Source: Bradyrhizobium sp. SZCCT0231 (GTDB lineage Bacteria > Pseudomonadota > Alphaproteobacteria > Rhizobiales > Xanthobacteraceae). Taken from it: a stretch of 64,000 bases of DNA. Numbering within the stretch: position 1 is the first letter of the stretch; every line of letters starts with the position of its first letter. The position numbers and the translations under genes were made by a program. This document shows, in pieces, positions 17,196 through 24,630 of the stretch. The stretch covers positions 1-64,000 of the forward strand of contig NZ_JAFCKP010000015.1 in the NCBI RefSeq assembly GCF_018130245.1, read 5' to 3'. The notes beneath the pieces were generated by a model. It was given only the letters and a program-made list of their open reading frames with translations, did no database searches and was not told the origin of the DNA.

Positions 17196-17249
17196 TATGG
17201 TTAAGCGAAACGTGTCGGTTATGGTTAGCGGCGGGTAATGTTAACCATA
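17196..17249 (+). promoter_or_regulatory. Cluster of TATGGTTA / TTAACCATA elements upstream of lafA1
   Basis: TATGGTTAA occurs at 17196-17204, TATGGTTA at 17220-17227 (24 bp start-to-start, within a GGTTATGGTTA direct repeat), and the inverted form TTAACCATA at 17241-17249. The core TTAACCAT resembles the CtrA half-site known from alphaproteobacteria. lafA1 is the flagellar unit here that lacks the LafR-type box, so this may be its control region. Confidence 0.45.
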
Positions 17250-17350
17250 TGATTTTACTGCGGAATTGGGCTGAGCCTTAATCTGGAGGCAAGATTCGGC
17301 GTGCTAGCAATGCGGCACGGCGGGTTGGACCCCACCCACATCAGTCCAAA

Positions 17351-17430
17351 GGCATGATGCCGTCCCTCCGTACCGGTGAAAGCCCGGTATGTCCCCTCGT
17401 GAAAATGTATCGCGTACAAAAAAGGGACAT
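17351..17430 (+). promoter_or_regulatory. Conserved flagellin mRNA leader of lafA1 with Shine-Dalgarno-pairing arm
   Basis: The leader contains the palindrome GGCATGATGCC (17351-17361), hairpin arms TACCGG (17371-17376) and CCGGTA (17384-17389), and ATGTCCC (17389-17395), which is exactly complementary to GGGACAT (17424-17430). The second arm overlaps the Shine-Dalgarno sequence of the ATG at 17436. The same elements precede lafA2. Such pairing could mask the ribosome site; the FlbT encoded at 30794 is a family known to act on flagellin leaders. Confidence 0.6.
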
Positions 17431-17435
17431 TCGCA

Positions 17436-18344
17436 ATGTCAAGCCTGCTTACGAACTCGACTGCCATGACCGCACTCCAGACCCTGCGGTCTGTGGGATC
17501 GCAACTCTCCACCACGCAGAACCGGATCGCCACCGGTCAGCGCGTGGCCACCGCTTCGGACAACGCCGCCTATTGGTCGATTGCCACCTCGATGCGCGCC
17601 GACAACGCCGCGCTCTCCGCCGTCTCCGACTCGCTCGGTCTGTCGGCCGCGACCGTCGACACGGAGTACACCGCCCTGACCACGGTCATCGGCGACAAGG
17701 ACTCCGGTTTGACCAAGCTCCAGTCGCTGCTGGTCCAGGCCAAGACCGCCGGTATCGACCGCACCAAGATCCAGGCGGACGTCACCCAGATCCAGCAACA
17801 GATGAAGAGCACGGCCAATGCCGCGACCTTCAACGGCATCAACTGGCTGAGCACGACGACCGGCACCACACCGACGAGCTTCAGCCTCGTGTCGTCGTAT
17901 TCTCGCGTCGGCGGCACGCCCACCATCGGCTCCATCACCGTGACGACCGCCAACTACACGCTCTACTCCAGCACCCAGACCGGCATTCTGGACACCGTGA
18001 GCGGCAGTGCGTCGGTCGACACGATCAACATCTCCGCGCTGACGGACTCGGCAGCTGACCAGACCACGCTCGATGCCTACATCGCGCAGGTCACGACCGC
18101 CATCAACTCGGTGGCCGCGTCCGCCGCCAATCTCGGTGCCGTCAAGAACCGTATCTCGACCAACACGGAGTTCGTGAAGTCGCTGATGGACTCGGTTGAC
18201 CGCGGTGTCGGCCAGCTCGTCGACGCGGACATGAACGCGGAATCCACCCGCCTGGCCGCCCTTCAGGTCCAGCAGCAGCTCGGCGTTCAGGCGCTTTCGA
18301 TCGCCAACAACAGCAGCCAGAGCATCCTGTCGCTGTTCCGCTAA
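17436..18344 (+). CDS. lafA1: Lateral flagellin LafA (first copy)
   Basis: A 302-aa filament subunit, short for a flagellin. The D0/D1 N-terminal region (residues 1-~150) has S-T-A-M-T-A-L-Q-T-L-R-S-V-G-S-Q-L and T-Q-N-R-I-A-T-G-Q-R-V; the C-terminal D0 helix ends in N-S-S-Q-S-I-L-S-L-F-R. The centre (about 150-230) is a small Thr/Ser-rich outer domain, so the filament would be thin, as for Bradyrhizobium lateral flagella. It is nearly identical to the product at 18621. It is monocistronic, with its own leader and terminator. Numbering as copy 1 follows order in the window, not a comparison with published loci. Confidence 0.95.
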   Translation: MSSLLTNSTAMTALQTLRSVGSQLSTTQNRIATGQRVATASDNAAYWSIATSMRADNAALSAVSDSLGLSAATVDTEYTALTTVIGDKDSGLTKLQSLLVQAKTAGIDRTKIQADVTQIQQQMKSTANAATFNGINWLSTTTGTTPTSFSLVSSYSRVGGTPTIGSITVTTANYTLYSSTQTGILDTVSGSASVDTINISALTDSAADQTTLDAYIAQVTTAINSVAASAANLGAVKNRISTNTEFVKSLMDSVDRGVGQLVDADMNAESTRLAALQVQQQLGVQALSIANNSSQSILSLFR

Positions 18345-18361
18345 GACTTAGATCATCGGAG

Positions 18362-18396
18362 AAGGGCCGCGCTTCTCGCGAAGCGCGGCCCTTTTC
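18362..18396 (+). terminator. Intrinsic terminator after lafA1
   Basis: A perfect 14-bp stem (18362-18375 AAGGGCCGCGCTTC with 18380-18393 GAAGCGCGGCCCTT) encloses a TCGC loop and runs into TTTTC. It lies 17 bp after the lafA1 stop. Confidence 0.93.
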
Positions 18397-18461
18397 GTTT
18401 GGCGTGACGCTGCGCCCGCCGTCATTTCGGCTACCTGTTGCAGCTGGAGCACAGAGCCACA

Positions 18462-18477
18462 AGCCTCGCACAAGCTT
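18462..18477 (+). promoter_or_regulatory. Putative LafR/FtcR box ahead of lafA2
   Basis: Reads AGCCTCGCACAAGCTT, 14 of 15 informative positions of the consensus, within a tandem ACAAGC(C/T)TCGC repeat of 11 bp. It ends 143 nt before the ATG, leaving room for the conserved mRNA leader. Confidence 0.65.
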
Positions 18478-18541
18478 CGCTCGCTAACCTCGCCGTTACG
18501 ACAGATTGGGCCTTGAACTCGCGTTTTGCGGAAAGCCCAAA

Positions 18542-18616
18542 GGCATGACGCCGTTCTGTCGTACCGGTGCAAGCCCGGTATGTCCCCCAAGCTCGATTCA
18601 ATCTTCAAAGGGACAT
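18542..18616 (+). promoter_or_regulatory. Conserved flagellin mRNA leader of lafA2
   Basis: This matches the lafA1 leader: GGCATGACGCC at 18542-18552, hairpin TACCGG (18562-18567) / CCGGTA (18575-18580), and ATGTCCC (18580-18586) complementary to GGGACAT (18610-18616), which covers the Shine-Dalgarno region of the ATG at 18621. The spacer between the long arms differs in both sequence and length (23 nt, against 28 nt in lafA1), whereas the arms and hairpin are invariant. Confidence 0.62.
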
Positions 18617-18620
18617 CAAA

Positions 18621-19535
18621 ATGGGTTCTAGTCTTCTCACCAACTCCTCCGCCATGACCGCGCTCCAGACCTTGCGGTCTGTCAGCACGCAACTCGCCAC
18701 CACCCAGAACCGGATCTCCACCGGCCAGCGCGTGTCCACCGCTTCGGACAACGCCGCCTATTGGTCGATCGCGACGTCGATGCGCTCCGACAACGCCGCG
18801 CTGTCCGCGGTCTCCGACTCGCTCGGTCTGTCGGCCGCGACCGTCGACACCGAATATACCGCTCTGACCTCGGTGATCGGCGACAAGGAATCCGGCCTGA
18901 CCAAGCTCCAGGCGCTGCTGGTCGAAGCCAAGACTGCCGGTATCGACCGCACCAAGATCCAGGCCGACATCACCCAGATCCAGCAGGACATGAAGCTCAA
19001 GGCCAATTCGGCCACCTTCAACGGCATCAACTGGCTGAGCACGACGACGGGTACCACCCCGACGAGCTTCAACCTCGTGTCGTCCTACTCGCGTGTCGGC
19101 GGCACGCCCACCATCGGCTCGATCACGGTGACGACCGCCAACTACACGCTCTACTCCACCACGCAGACCGGCATCCTGGACACCGTGGCCGGCAGCGCCT
19201 CGGTCGACACGATCAACATCTCCGCGCTGACCGACTCGGCGGCCGACCAGACCACGCTCGACGCCTACATCGCGCAGGTCACCGCCGCGATCAACTCGGT
19301 GGCCTCGGCCGCTGCCGATCTCGGCGCGGTCAAGAACCGCATCTCGACCAACTCGGAGTTCGTCAAGACCCTGATGGACTCCGTGGATCGCGGCGTTGGT
19401 CAGCTCGTCGACGCCGACATGAACGCTGAATCGACCCGCCTCCAGGCTCTGCAGACCCAGCAGCAGCTCGGCGTTCAGGCGCTCTCGATCGCCAACCAGA
19501 ACAGCCAGAGCATCCTGTCGCTGTTCCGCGGCTAA
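18621..19535 (+). CDS. lafA2: Lateral flagellin LafA (second copy)
   Basis: A 304-aa flagellin nearly identical to the copy at 17436, with conserved D0/D1 termini (S-S-A-M-T-A-L-Q-T-L-R-S-V and the C-terminal N-S-Q-S-I-L-S-L-F-R-G) and the same small central domain. ATG 18621 lies 4 bases after the GGGACAT arm, whose GGG serves as the ribosome site; an upstream in-frame GTG at 18567 falls inside the leader hairpin and is rejected. Two near-identical tandem subunits suggest a recent duplication kept for dosage or a mixed filament. It has its own LafR-type box, unlike lafA1. Confidence 0.95.
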   Translation: MGSSLLTNSSAMTALQTLRSVSTQLATTQNRISTGQRVSTASDNAAYWSIATSMRSDNAALSAVSDSLGLSAATVDTEYTALTSVIGDKESGLTKLQALLVEAKTAGIDRTKIQADITQIQQDMKLKANSATFNGINWLSTTTGTTPTSFNLVSSYSRVGGTPTIGSITVTTANYTLYSTTQTGILDTVAGSASVDTINISALTDSAADQTTLDAYIAQVTAAINSVASAAADLGAVKNRISTNSEFVKTLMDSVDRGVGQLVDADMNAESTRLQALQTQQQLGVQALSIANQNSQSILSLFRG

Positions 19536-19552
19536 GCGGCGCTTTCGAAAAC

Positions 19553-19579
19553 GACCGTGCTCCCTCAGGGAGCACGGTC
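19553..19579. terminator. Perfect hairpin after lafA2
   Basis: GACCGTGCTCCC (19553-19564) and GGGAGCACGGTC (19568-19579) form a perfect 12-bp stem with a TCA loop, 17 bp after the lafA2 stop. No T-run follows on the plus strand (a short one follows on the minus strand), so it may end transcription or simply protect the flagellin mRNA 3' end. Confidence 0.6.
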
Positions 19580-19766
19580 CCCGCCGTGATCGGCGGACGC
19601 GACGGCACAAGATGTGCCGGCAATCGACCTCCCGACGTCAGACTTCTTGCGACACGCCGCAGCCGTTCGCGCCGCCATGCGCCCGAGCGTCCGCTTGTGG
19701 CTGCCAAGCTGATTGGTCGGCTTCTTGTAAAATTGCAACGCCTCGCCCGCGAACCGACACATTGGT

Positions 19767-19782
19767 GGCCTTGCGCAACCTT
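19767..19782 (+). promoter_or_regulatory. Putative LafR/FtcR box ahead of fliF
   Basis: Reads GGCCTTGCGCAACCTT, 12 of 15 informative positions of the shared consensus, ending 53 nt before the fliF ATG. In Brucella the orthologous regulator FtcR binds upstream of fliF, which fits a site here. The rest of 19580-19835 has no gene. Confidence 0.55.
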
Positions 19783-19835
19783 CAGACAAGGTTGGCAGCT
19801 GAGTGTCCTCTACGTTCGCATTGGTACGAGGTCAT

Positions 19836-21461
19836 ATGCTCAGTCGTGCGCAGGTACAGCAACTGCTCAACAATCTGCTGGAGCTTGGGCCGCGGCGCCT
19901 GATGGCCTTGGGGCTGATCGGCTTTGCAGTTCTCGTCACCGTCGTCGGCGGCGCCTACTATCTCAGCCGGCCGGAGTTCGAAACGCTCTACACCGGCCTC
20001 ACCCGCGAAGACGTGACGCGCATGGGCGCGGCGCTGCGCGAGCAGAACGTCACCTTCGACGTCAATACGGCCGGCGACGCGCTCTCGGTGCGCCCAAGCC
20101 AGACCATGCAGGCGCGGATGCTGCTTGCCGAGAAGGGGCTGCCGACCAGCGCCAATTCCGGCTACGAGCTGTTCGACAAGATCGGCTCGCTCGGGCTGAC
20201 CTCGTTCATGCAGGAGGTCACCAAGCTGCGCGCGCTCGAGGGCGAGATCGCCCGCACCGTCCAATTGATGAAGGGCGTGAAGGCGGCGCGGGTGCATATC
20301 GTGCTGCCGGTGCGCGGCTCGTTCCGCGCGACGCAGCAGCCGCCTTCGGCATCGGTCGTGCTGCGCACCGACGGCGCGATCGAGGCGCGCACGGCGCAGT
20401 CGATCCGTCATCTCGTCGCCGCCGCCATCCCCGGCATGAGCCGGGACAAGGTGACGGTGCTCGACGCCGACGGATCGATGCTGCTCGCCGAGGAGGACGA
20501 GGCCAGCGCCGCGCCGACCAAGATGGCGAGCCTGCAGAAGACGGTCAGCGGCATGGTGCAGGAGAACATCCGCAAGGCGCTGACGCCGTATCTCGGCCTC
20601 GACAATTTCGAGGTGAGTGTCGCTCCGCAGCTGTCCACCGACAAGCGGCAGATCAACGAGACGGTCTACGATCCCGAGAACCGCGCCGAGCGTTCGGTGC
20701 GGAACGTGCGCGAGAAGGAATCATCGCAGAACGCCGACCGTTCGACGCCGACCACGGTGCAGCAGAATCTCCCCGACCAGCAGGTGAATGCGGGCGGCGG
20801 CAAGAACTCCAGCGAGGACAAGACCCGCCGCGAGGACGTCACCAATTTCGAGGTCTCGTCCAAGACCACGACGACGGTGAGCGACGGCTATTCGGTCAAG
20901 AAGCTGTTCATCGCCGTCCTGGTCAACCGCGCGCGGCTGGTCGCCGATCTCGGCGACAAGAGCAACCAGGCCATCGTCGACAGCAAGCTCGCCGAGATCA
21001 GTCAGCTCGCGGCGACGGCGGGCGGACTGGACAAGGCGCGCGGCGATCAGATCCAGGTGACGGCCGTCGACTTCATCGAGGGTTCGCGTGAGCTGGCACC
21101 GGTGCCCCCGATCAGCTTCGTCGAGATGATCAACAAGCAGCTCGGCAGCGTGATCAACGCGGTGACGATCCTGGCCGTTGCTTCGATGCTGGTCTGGTTC
21201 GGGCTGCGGCCCGCGGTCAACGGCATTCTGACCCATCGCGCGGAGCAGGAGCAGGCCGAGGCGGCTGAGGCCGCCCAGCTCGAGGCTTCGGCGGCCCTTG
21301 CGTTGGCCGACGGCGAGGAGGCCGAGCTCAACCTCGTCGAAGACCTCGAAGGTAAGATGCAGCGAACGCCGCAGAAGCGGCTGGAGCAGATCGTCCGGCT
21401 CGATCAGATGCAGGCGGCAGCGATCCTTAAAGACTGGATGCGGCGCGAGGAGGCGGCATGA
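19836..21461 (+). CDS. fliF: Flagellar MS-ring protein FliF
   Basis: A 541-aa inner-membrane ring protein. TM1 lies at residues about 20-42, the ring-building domains follow with Y-L-S-R-P-E-F-E-T-L-Y-T-G-L and V-H-I-V-L-P-V-R, and TM2 is near 440-460 (V-I-N-A-V-T-I-L-A-V-A-S-M-L-V-W-F-G-L). The C-terminal FliG-binding segment (R-L-D-Q-M-Q-A-A-A-I-L-K-D-W-M-R) is complete. ATG 19836 is chosen because GAGG lies 8 bases upstream; the frame extends to 19803 without a ribosome site. It heads a unit with fliH-like, motB, motC, fliK and transglycosylase genes, overlapping the next gene by 4 bp. Confidence 0.96.
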   Translation: MLSRAQVQQLLNNLLELGPRRLMALGLIGFAVLVTVVGGAYYLSRPEFETLYTGLTREDVTRMGAALREQNVTFDVNTAGDALSVRPSQTMQARMLLAEKGLPTSANSGYELFDKIGSLGLTSFMQEVTKLRALEGEIARTVQLMKGVKAARVHIVLPVRGSFRATQQPPSASVVLRTDGAIEARTAQSIRHLVAAAIPGMSRDKVTVLDADGSMLLAEEDEASAAPTKMASLQKTVSGMVQENIRKALTPYLGLDNFEVSVAPQLSTDKRQINETVYDPENRAERSVRNVREKESSQNADRSTPTTVQQNLPDQQVNAGGGKNSSEDKTRREDVTNFEVSSKTTTTVSDGYSVKKLFIAVLVNRARLVADLGDKSNQAIVDSKLAEISQLAATAGGLDKARGDQIQVTAVDFIEGSRELAPVPPISFVEMINKQLGSVINAVTILAVASMLVWFGLRPAVNGILTHRAEQEQAEAAEAAQLEASAALALADGEEAELNLVEDLEGKMQRTPQKRLEQIVRLDQMQAAAILKDWMRREEAA

Positions 21462-22132
21462 ACGCGGCAATCGGAAAACTCCTGACGCAGTTCGATGCGA
21501 ATGGCCGGGTCAAGTCGCCGCCGCCTCCGCCGCCGAAAATCCAGGACGTGCTGACCAGGCCGAAGGAAGCCCGGCGCGAGCCGCAGCCTCAACCGCAGGT
21601 TCAGGCGCCGTCTCCGGCGCCCGCGACGGAAGCGCCGCCGGTCAATCTCCTGGATGATGCCTATCGGCGCGGCCATGCGGCCGGCGTCGCGGAGGGCGAA
21701 GCCAAGCTCGCCGAGGAACGCGTTCGCAGCGCGATCCGGCTCGGCGAGGAGCGGGCCAAATGGTCCGACCAGCAGGCGGTCGCGATCGTCAGCGGCTTCG
21801 AGGCGGCCTGCCGCGAGATCGAGACCAACATCGCAAGCTCCGTTGCGCGGATCCTGCTGCCGTTCCTCGCCGAGGCGGTGCGCGACAAGGCAATCGAATC
21901 GCTGGTCGAGCAGGTTGCGGCACTGACCGGCAATTCTCCGGCGCCGGTGTTCAAGGTCACCGGCCCGAGCGAGCTGCTCGACCTCGTGAAGACGCAGCTC
22001 GAGGCGTCCAGGCGAACGGGCATCGCGTACGAGGCTGCCGACACCCTCGAGGTTCGAGTCGTGGCCGACCAGACCGTGATCGAGACGCAGATCTCCGCCT
22101 GGAGTGAACGCCTCAAGGAAGCGCGCCGGTAG
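21458..22132 (+). CDS. FliH-like flagellar assembly protein
   Basis: A 224-aa protein. The N-terminus has a Pro-rich stretch (six Pro in a row near residue 22), then G-H-A-A-G-V-A-E-G, the G-x3-G-x3-G pattern typical of FliH, then a long helical region and a compact C-domain (residues about 135-224). FliH regulates the FliI ATPase and docks it to the C-ring. Assignment rests on this motif, size and position between fliF and motB; sequence similarity to enterobacterial FliH is too weak to be certain. It overlaps fliF by 4 bp and ends 6 bp before motB. Confidence 0.66.
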   Translation: MNAAIGKLLTQFDANGRVKSPPPPPPKIQDVLTRPKEARREPQPQPQVQAPSPAPATEAPPVNLLDDAYRRGHAAGVAEGEAKLAEERVRSAIRLGEERAKWSDQQAVAIVSGFEAACREIETNIASSVARILLPFLAEAVRDKAIESLVEQVAALTGNSPAPVFKVTGPSELLDLVKTQLEASRRTGIAYEAADTLEVRVVADQTVIETQISAWSERLKEARR

Positions 22133-22138
22133 TCCGCC

Positions 22139-23452
22139 ATGGAAGAGGTCAAGCATGAGATCGTGATCGTCCGCCGGCGCAGCGCCTTCGCCGAGGAGGC
22201 GCACCACGGCGGCGTCTGGAAGATCGCCTATGCGGACTTCATGACCGCGATGATGGCATTCTTCCTGGTCATGTGGCTGCTCAATGCGCTCAACCAGGAC
22301 CAGAAGCAGGTGGTCGCGAGCTATTTCAACCCGATCAAGCTCGCGGAGAACGCACCTGCCCCGAAGGGTCTCAGGGATCTCACCAAGAAGGAGCCGTCGT
22401 CGCTCGAAGGCCAGGATGGCAAGCGTCAGCCGGCCGGGCCGAACGAAGAACGTCGCGGTGACTCTCCAACCGCCGAGAAGCCGGCCTCCTATGAGGAGAA
22501 GGTCCTGTTCCGCGATCCCTATGCGACGCTCGCGGAGATCGCCAATAGCGCGAACCAGTCCACGGGCCAGCGTCGCGCCGGCGCTCTGACGTCCGTGGAA
22601 GAGGAGGGCCTCAAGGGTGGCGATGCCTACCGCGATCCCTTCGACCCCGGCTATTGGAGGCTGGCGCCGCAGGCGTCCAAGGACGCCGATCGCTTCATCG
22701 AGAGCGAGCCGAAGCCGAATGCCTCCGCGCGCGACAACGCGTCCGGCGCAAGTCAGGGAGATGCGCAGCCGCGCCGGACCAAGACGGATGATGCCGGCGG
22801 CAGCGTGGCGCCGAACGCAGATGGCTCGTCCGCAAGCCTGTCGCCTCTGCTGCCGCCGGGCCCTGCGGCGACGCAATCCTCGCGCGAGGGCAACGGCCAG
22901 GTCGGCGTTCAGGCCAATACCGCCCCGCAGGCGCGTCCCAACGACACGGCGAAGGAATCCGAACCGCGCGATGCGGCGCAAACGCAGCAGCCGACCCTCA
23001 AGCAGCTTCAGTCCGCGATCGCGGACGCGCTGTCGGACATCAAAGCGGGTGCGGGGCCGGCGGCCGAGGTGCGTCAGGTCGAGGAAGGACTCCTGGTCAG
23101 CCTGACCGACGATGCGAGCTTCGGCATGTTCGCGGTCGGCTCGGCCGAGCCAAGGCCCGAGTTGATCCGCGTGATCGACAAGATCGGGCCGCTGCTGACG
23201 AAGCGCCAGGGCGTGATCATCGTCCGCGGCCATACCGACAATCGGCCGTATCGCTCGGAGACCTACGACAATTGGCGGCTGTCGACCGCTCGTGCGCAGA
23301 TGGCCTATTACATGCTGGTCCGCTCCGGGGTCGATGCGCGGCGGATCGAGCATGTCGAAGGTTACGCCGACCGGCGGCCGAAGCTTCCGAACGATCCGGC
23401 GGCCGCACAGAACCGCCGGATCGAGATCCTGATCCGGGAGAAGCGCCCTTGA
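22139..23452 (+). CDS. motB: Flagellar motor stator protein MotB
   Basis: A 437-aa stator subunit. The single membrane helix W-K-I-A-Y-A-D-F-M-T-A-M-M-A-F-F-L-V-M-W-L-L is at residues 27-48, with the proton-binding Asp33. A long periplasmic linker rich in Pro, Ala and Gln (about 100-300) is followed by an OmpA/MotB peptidoglycan-binding domain (R-G-H-T-D-N-R-P-Y and N-R-R-I-E-I). The linker makes it longer than enterobacterial MotB (about 308 aa), as in other rhizobia where MotC binds this region. It overlaps motC by 4 bp (TTGA). Confidence 0.95.
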   Translation: MEEVKHEIVIVRRRSAFAEEAHHGGVWKIAYADFMTAMMAFFLVMWLLNALNQDQKQVVASYFNPIKLAENAPAPKGLRDLTKKEPSSLEGQDGKRQPAGPNEERRGDSPTAEKPASYEEKVLFRDPYATLAEIANSANQSTGQRRAGALTSVEEEGLKGGDAYRDPFDPGYWRLAPQASKDADRFIESEPKPNASARDNASGASQGDAQPRRTKTDDAGGSVAPNADGSSASLSPLLPPGPAATQSSREGNGQVGVQANTAPQARPNDTAKESEPRDAAQTQQPTLKQLQSAIADALSDIKAGAGPAAEVRQVEEGLLVSLTDDASFGMFAVGSAEPRPELIRVIDKIGPLLTKRQGVIIVRGHTDNRPYRSETYDNWRLSTARAQMAYYMLVRSGVDARRIEHVEGYADRRPKLPNDPAAAQNRRIEILIREKRP

Positions 23453-24630
23453 TCAGGCTGCTGCGCCGCGCCGCCTTGCTGCTGCTGCCGCTCACGGCGG
23501 CGGCGCACGCGCTTGCTCAACCTGCGCCCCAGTCCGGCGAGCCCTATGAGCTCGTCCGTGCGTTACAGGCGGTGCAGGACGGCATCGCCAACGGCGACAC
23601 CGCCGCGCATGGCAGTCACATCGCGCTGATACGGCAGATCGGCGAGAAGTTTCTCGCTGCCGATCCCGCCGTGTGGAGCAATCCGCAGAACAGCCAGGCG
23701 GTGGTCATCTATCTGCTCAGCGGCGGTGCGCCGCAAGTCGTCCGCAAGCTGCCGCGCGACAAGATGAACGTCGACGAGCGGCTGTTCAACGGCGCGCTCG
23801 CCTATGTCGAGGGTCGTCAGGACGAAGCGCGGGAGCTGCTCAAGGACGTCAAGCCGCGGACGATTCCCTCAGGTCTGGGCGGACAGGTCGCGCTGGTTCA
23901 AGGTGCGCTGTTCGCACGTGCCGAGGCATCGCTCGCGATCGAGCGTCTCGACGACGCGCGCCTGCTGTTGCCCGGCACGCTGGTCGAGGAGGCGGCGCTG
24001 CGGCGCGAGATCCTGCTGGTGGGGCAGGCGGAGGATTTCGAGAAGTTCGAGTTCCTGACGCTGGCCTATATCCGCCATTACCGCAACTCGATCTATGCCG
24101 GCGATTTCTGGCAGCGCTTCTCCTCGGGCCTGACGCAATCGAGCCTGGCGCTCGACGAGCGCCGCTTCGCGCGGATCGCAACCCTGCTGGAGCAGATCGA
24201 TCGCACGAGCCGCGTCAAGCTGTATCTCGTGATCGCGCGCGCCGCGATGGTGCGCGGACGGCTGGCCGTGACCCGCCTTGCCGGCGAGCGGGCGCTGACG
24301 CTCAGCGCGGATGCCTCGGCGGATCGCGAGCGGGCCCATTTCTTCCGCGGCGCCTCGCGGGCGCTCACCGACGAATATGACGGCGGTCTCGCCGAGCTGA
24401 AGGCGCTCGACCGGTCGAAGCTGCCCGAGCGCGACATCCCCCTCCTGAATGCCACGGTGCAGCTCGCGCTCGACGTCCGCAAGCCGTTCGCGGGCGGACC
24501 CGCTGCCGCAGCCGACAAGCCTCCGGCAACGCCGGCGCGACTTGATCTGGCGTCATCGACCGTGACGCTGGCGCGCGCACAGAAGCAGCTCGGCGAACTC
24601 GAACTCCTTACCAGGGACCGCCGTCCATGA
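23449..24630 (+). CDS. motC: Periplasmic motility protein MotC
   Basis: A 393-aa exported protein of the rhizobial MotC family, which binds the MotB periplasmic domain and is needed for flagellar rotation. It starts with TTG at 23449, coupled to the motB stop. The signal peptide covers residues about 1-23 (L-L-R-R-A-A-L-L-L-L-P-L-T-A-A-A-H-A-L-A), and the mature chain has the MotC opening P-Y-E-L-V-R-A-L-Q-A-V-Q-D and helical repeats. No enterobacterial counterpart exists. It overlaps fliK by 4 bp. A potential MotE chaperone is encoded at 14469. Confidence 0.9.
   Translation: MIRLLRRAALLLLPLTAAAHALAQPAPQSGEPYELVRALQAVQDGIANGDTAAHGSHIALIRQIGEKFLAADPAVWSNPQNSQAVVIYLLSGGAPQVVRKLPRDKMNVDERLFNGALAYVEGRQDEARELLKDVKPRTIPSGLGGQVALVQGALFARAEASLAIERLDDARLLLPGTLVEEAALRREILLVGQAEDFEKFEFLTLAYIRHYRNSIYAGDFWQRFSSGLTQSSLALDERRFARIATLLEQIDRTSRVKLYLVIARAAMVRGRLAVTRLAGERALTLSADASADRERAHFFRGASRALTDEYDGGLAELKALDRSKLPERDIPLLNATVQLALDVRKPFAGGPAAAADKPPATPARLDLASSTVTLARAQKQLGELELLTRDRRP

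Noticed and set aside
17436-19535. Recombinational switching between the two flagellin genes (phase variation)
   Set aside because: The copies are direct, not inverted, and no invertase or recombination site is present; simple tandem duplication explains the pair.
19580-19835. Sigma-54 promoter ahead of fliF
   Set aside because: TTGGCAG is present, but no GC element at the required 12-24 spacing was found.
21404-23353. 649-codon minus-strand frame opposite the FliH-like gene and motB
   Set aside because: Same reason: antisense to convincing genes, and Arg/Leu/Gly-biased translation.
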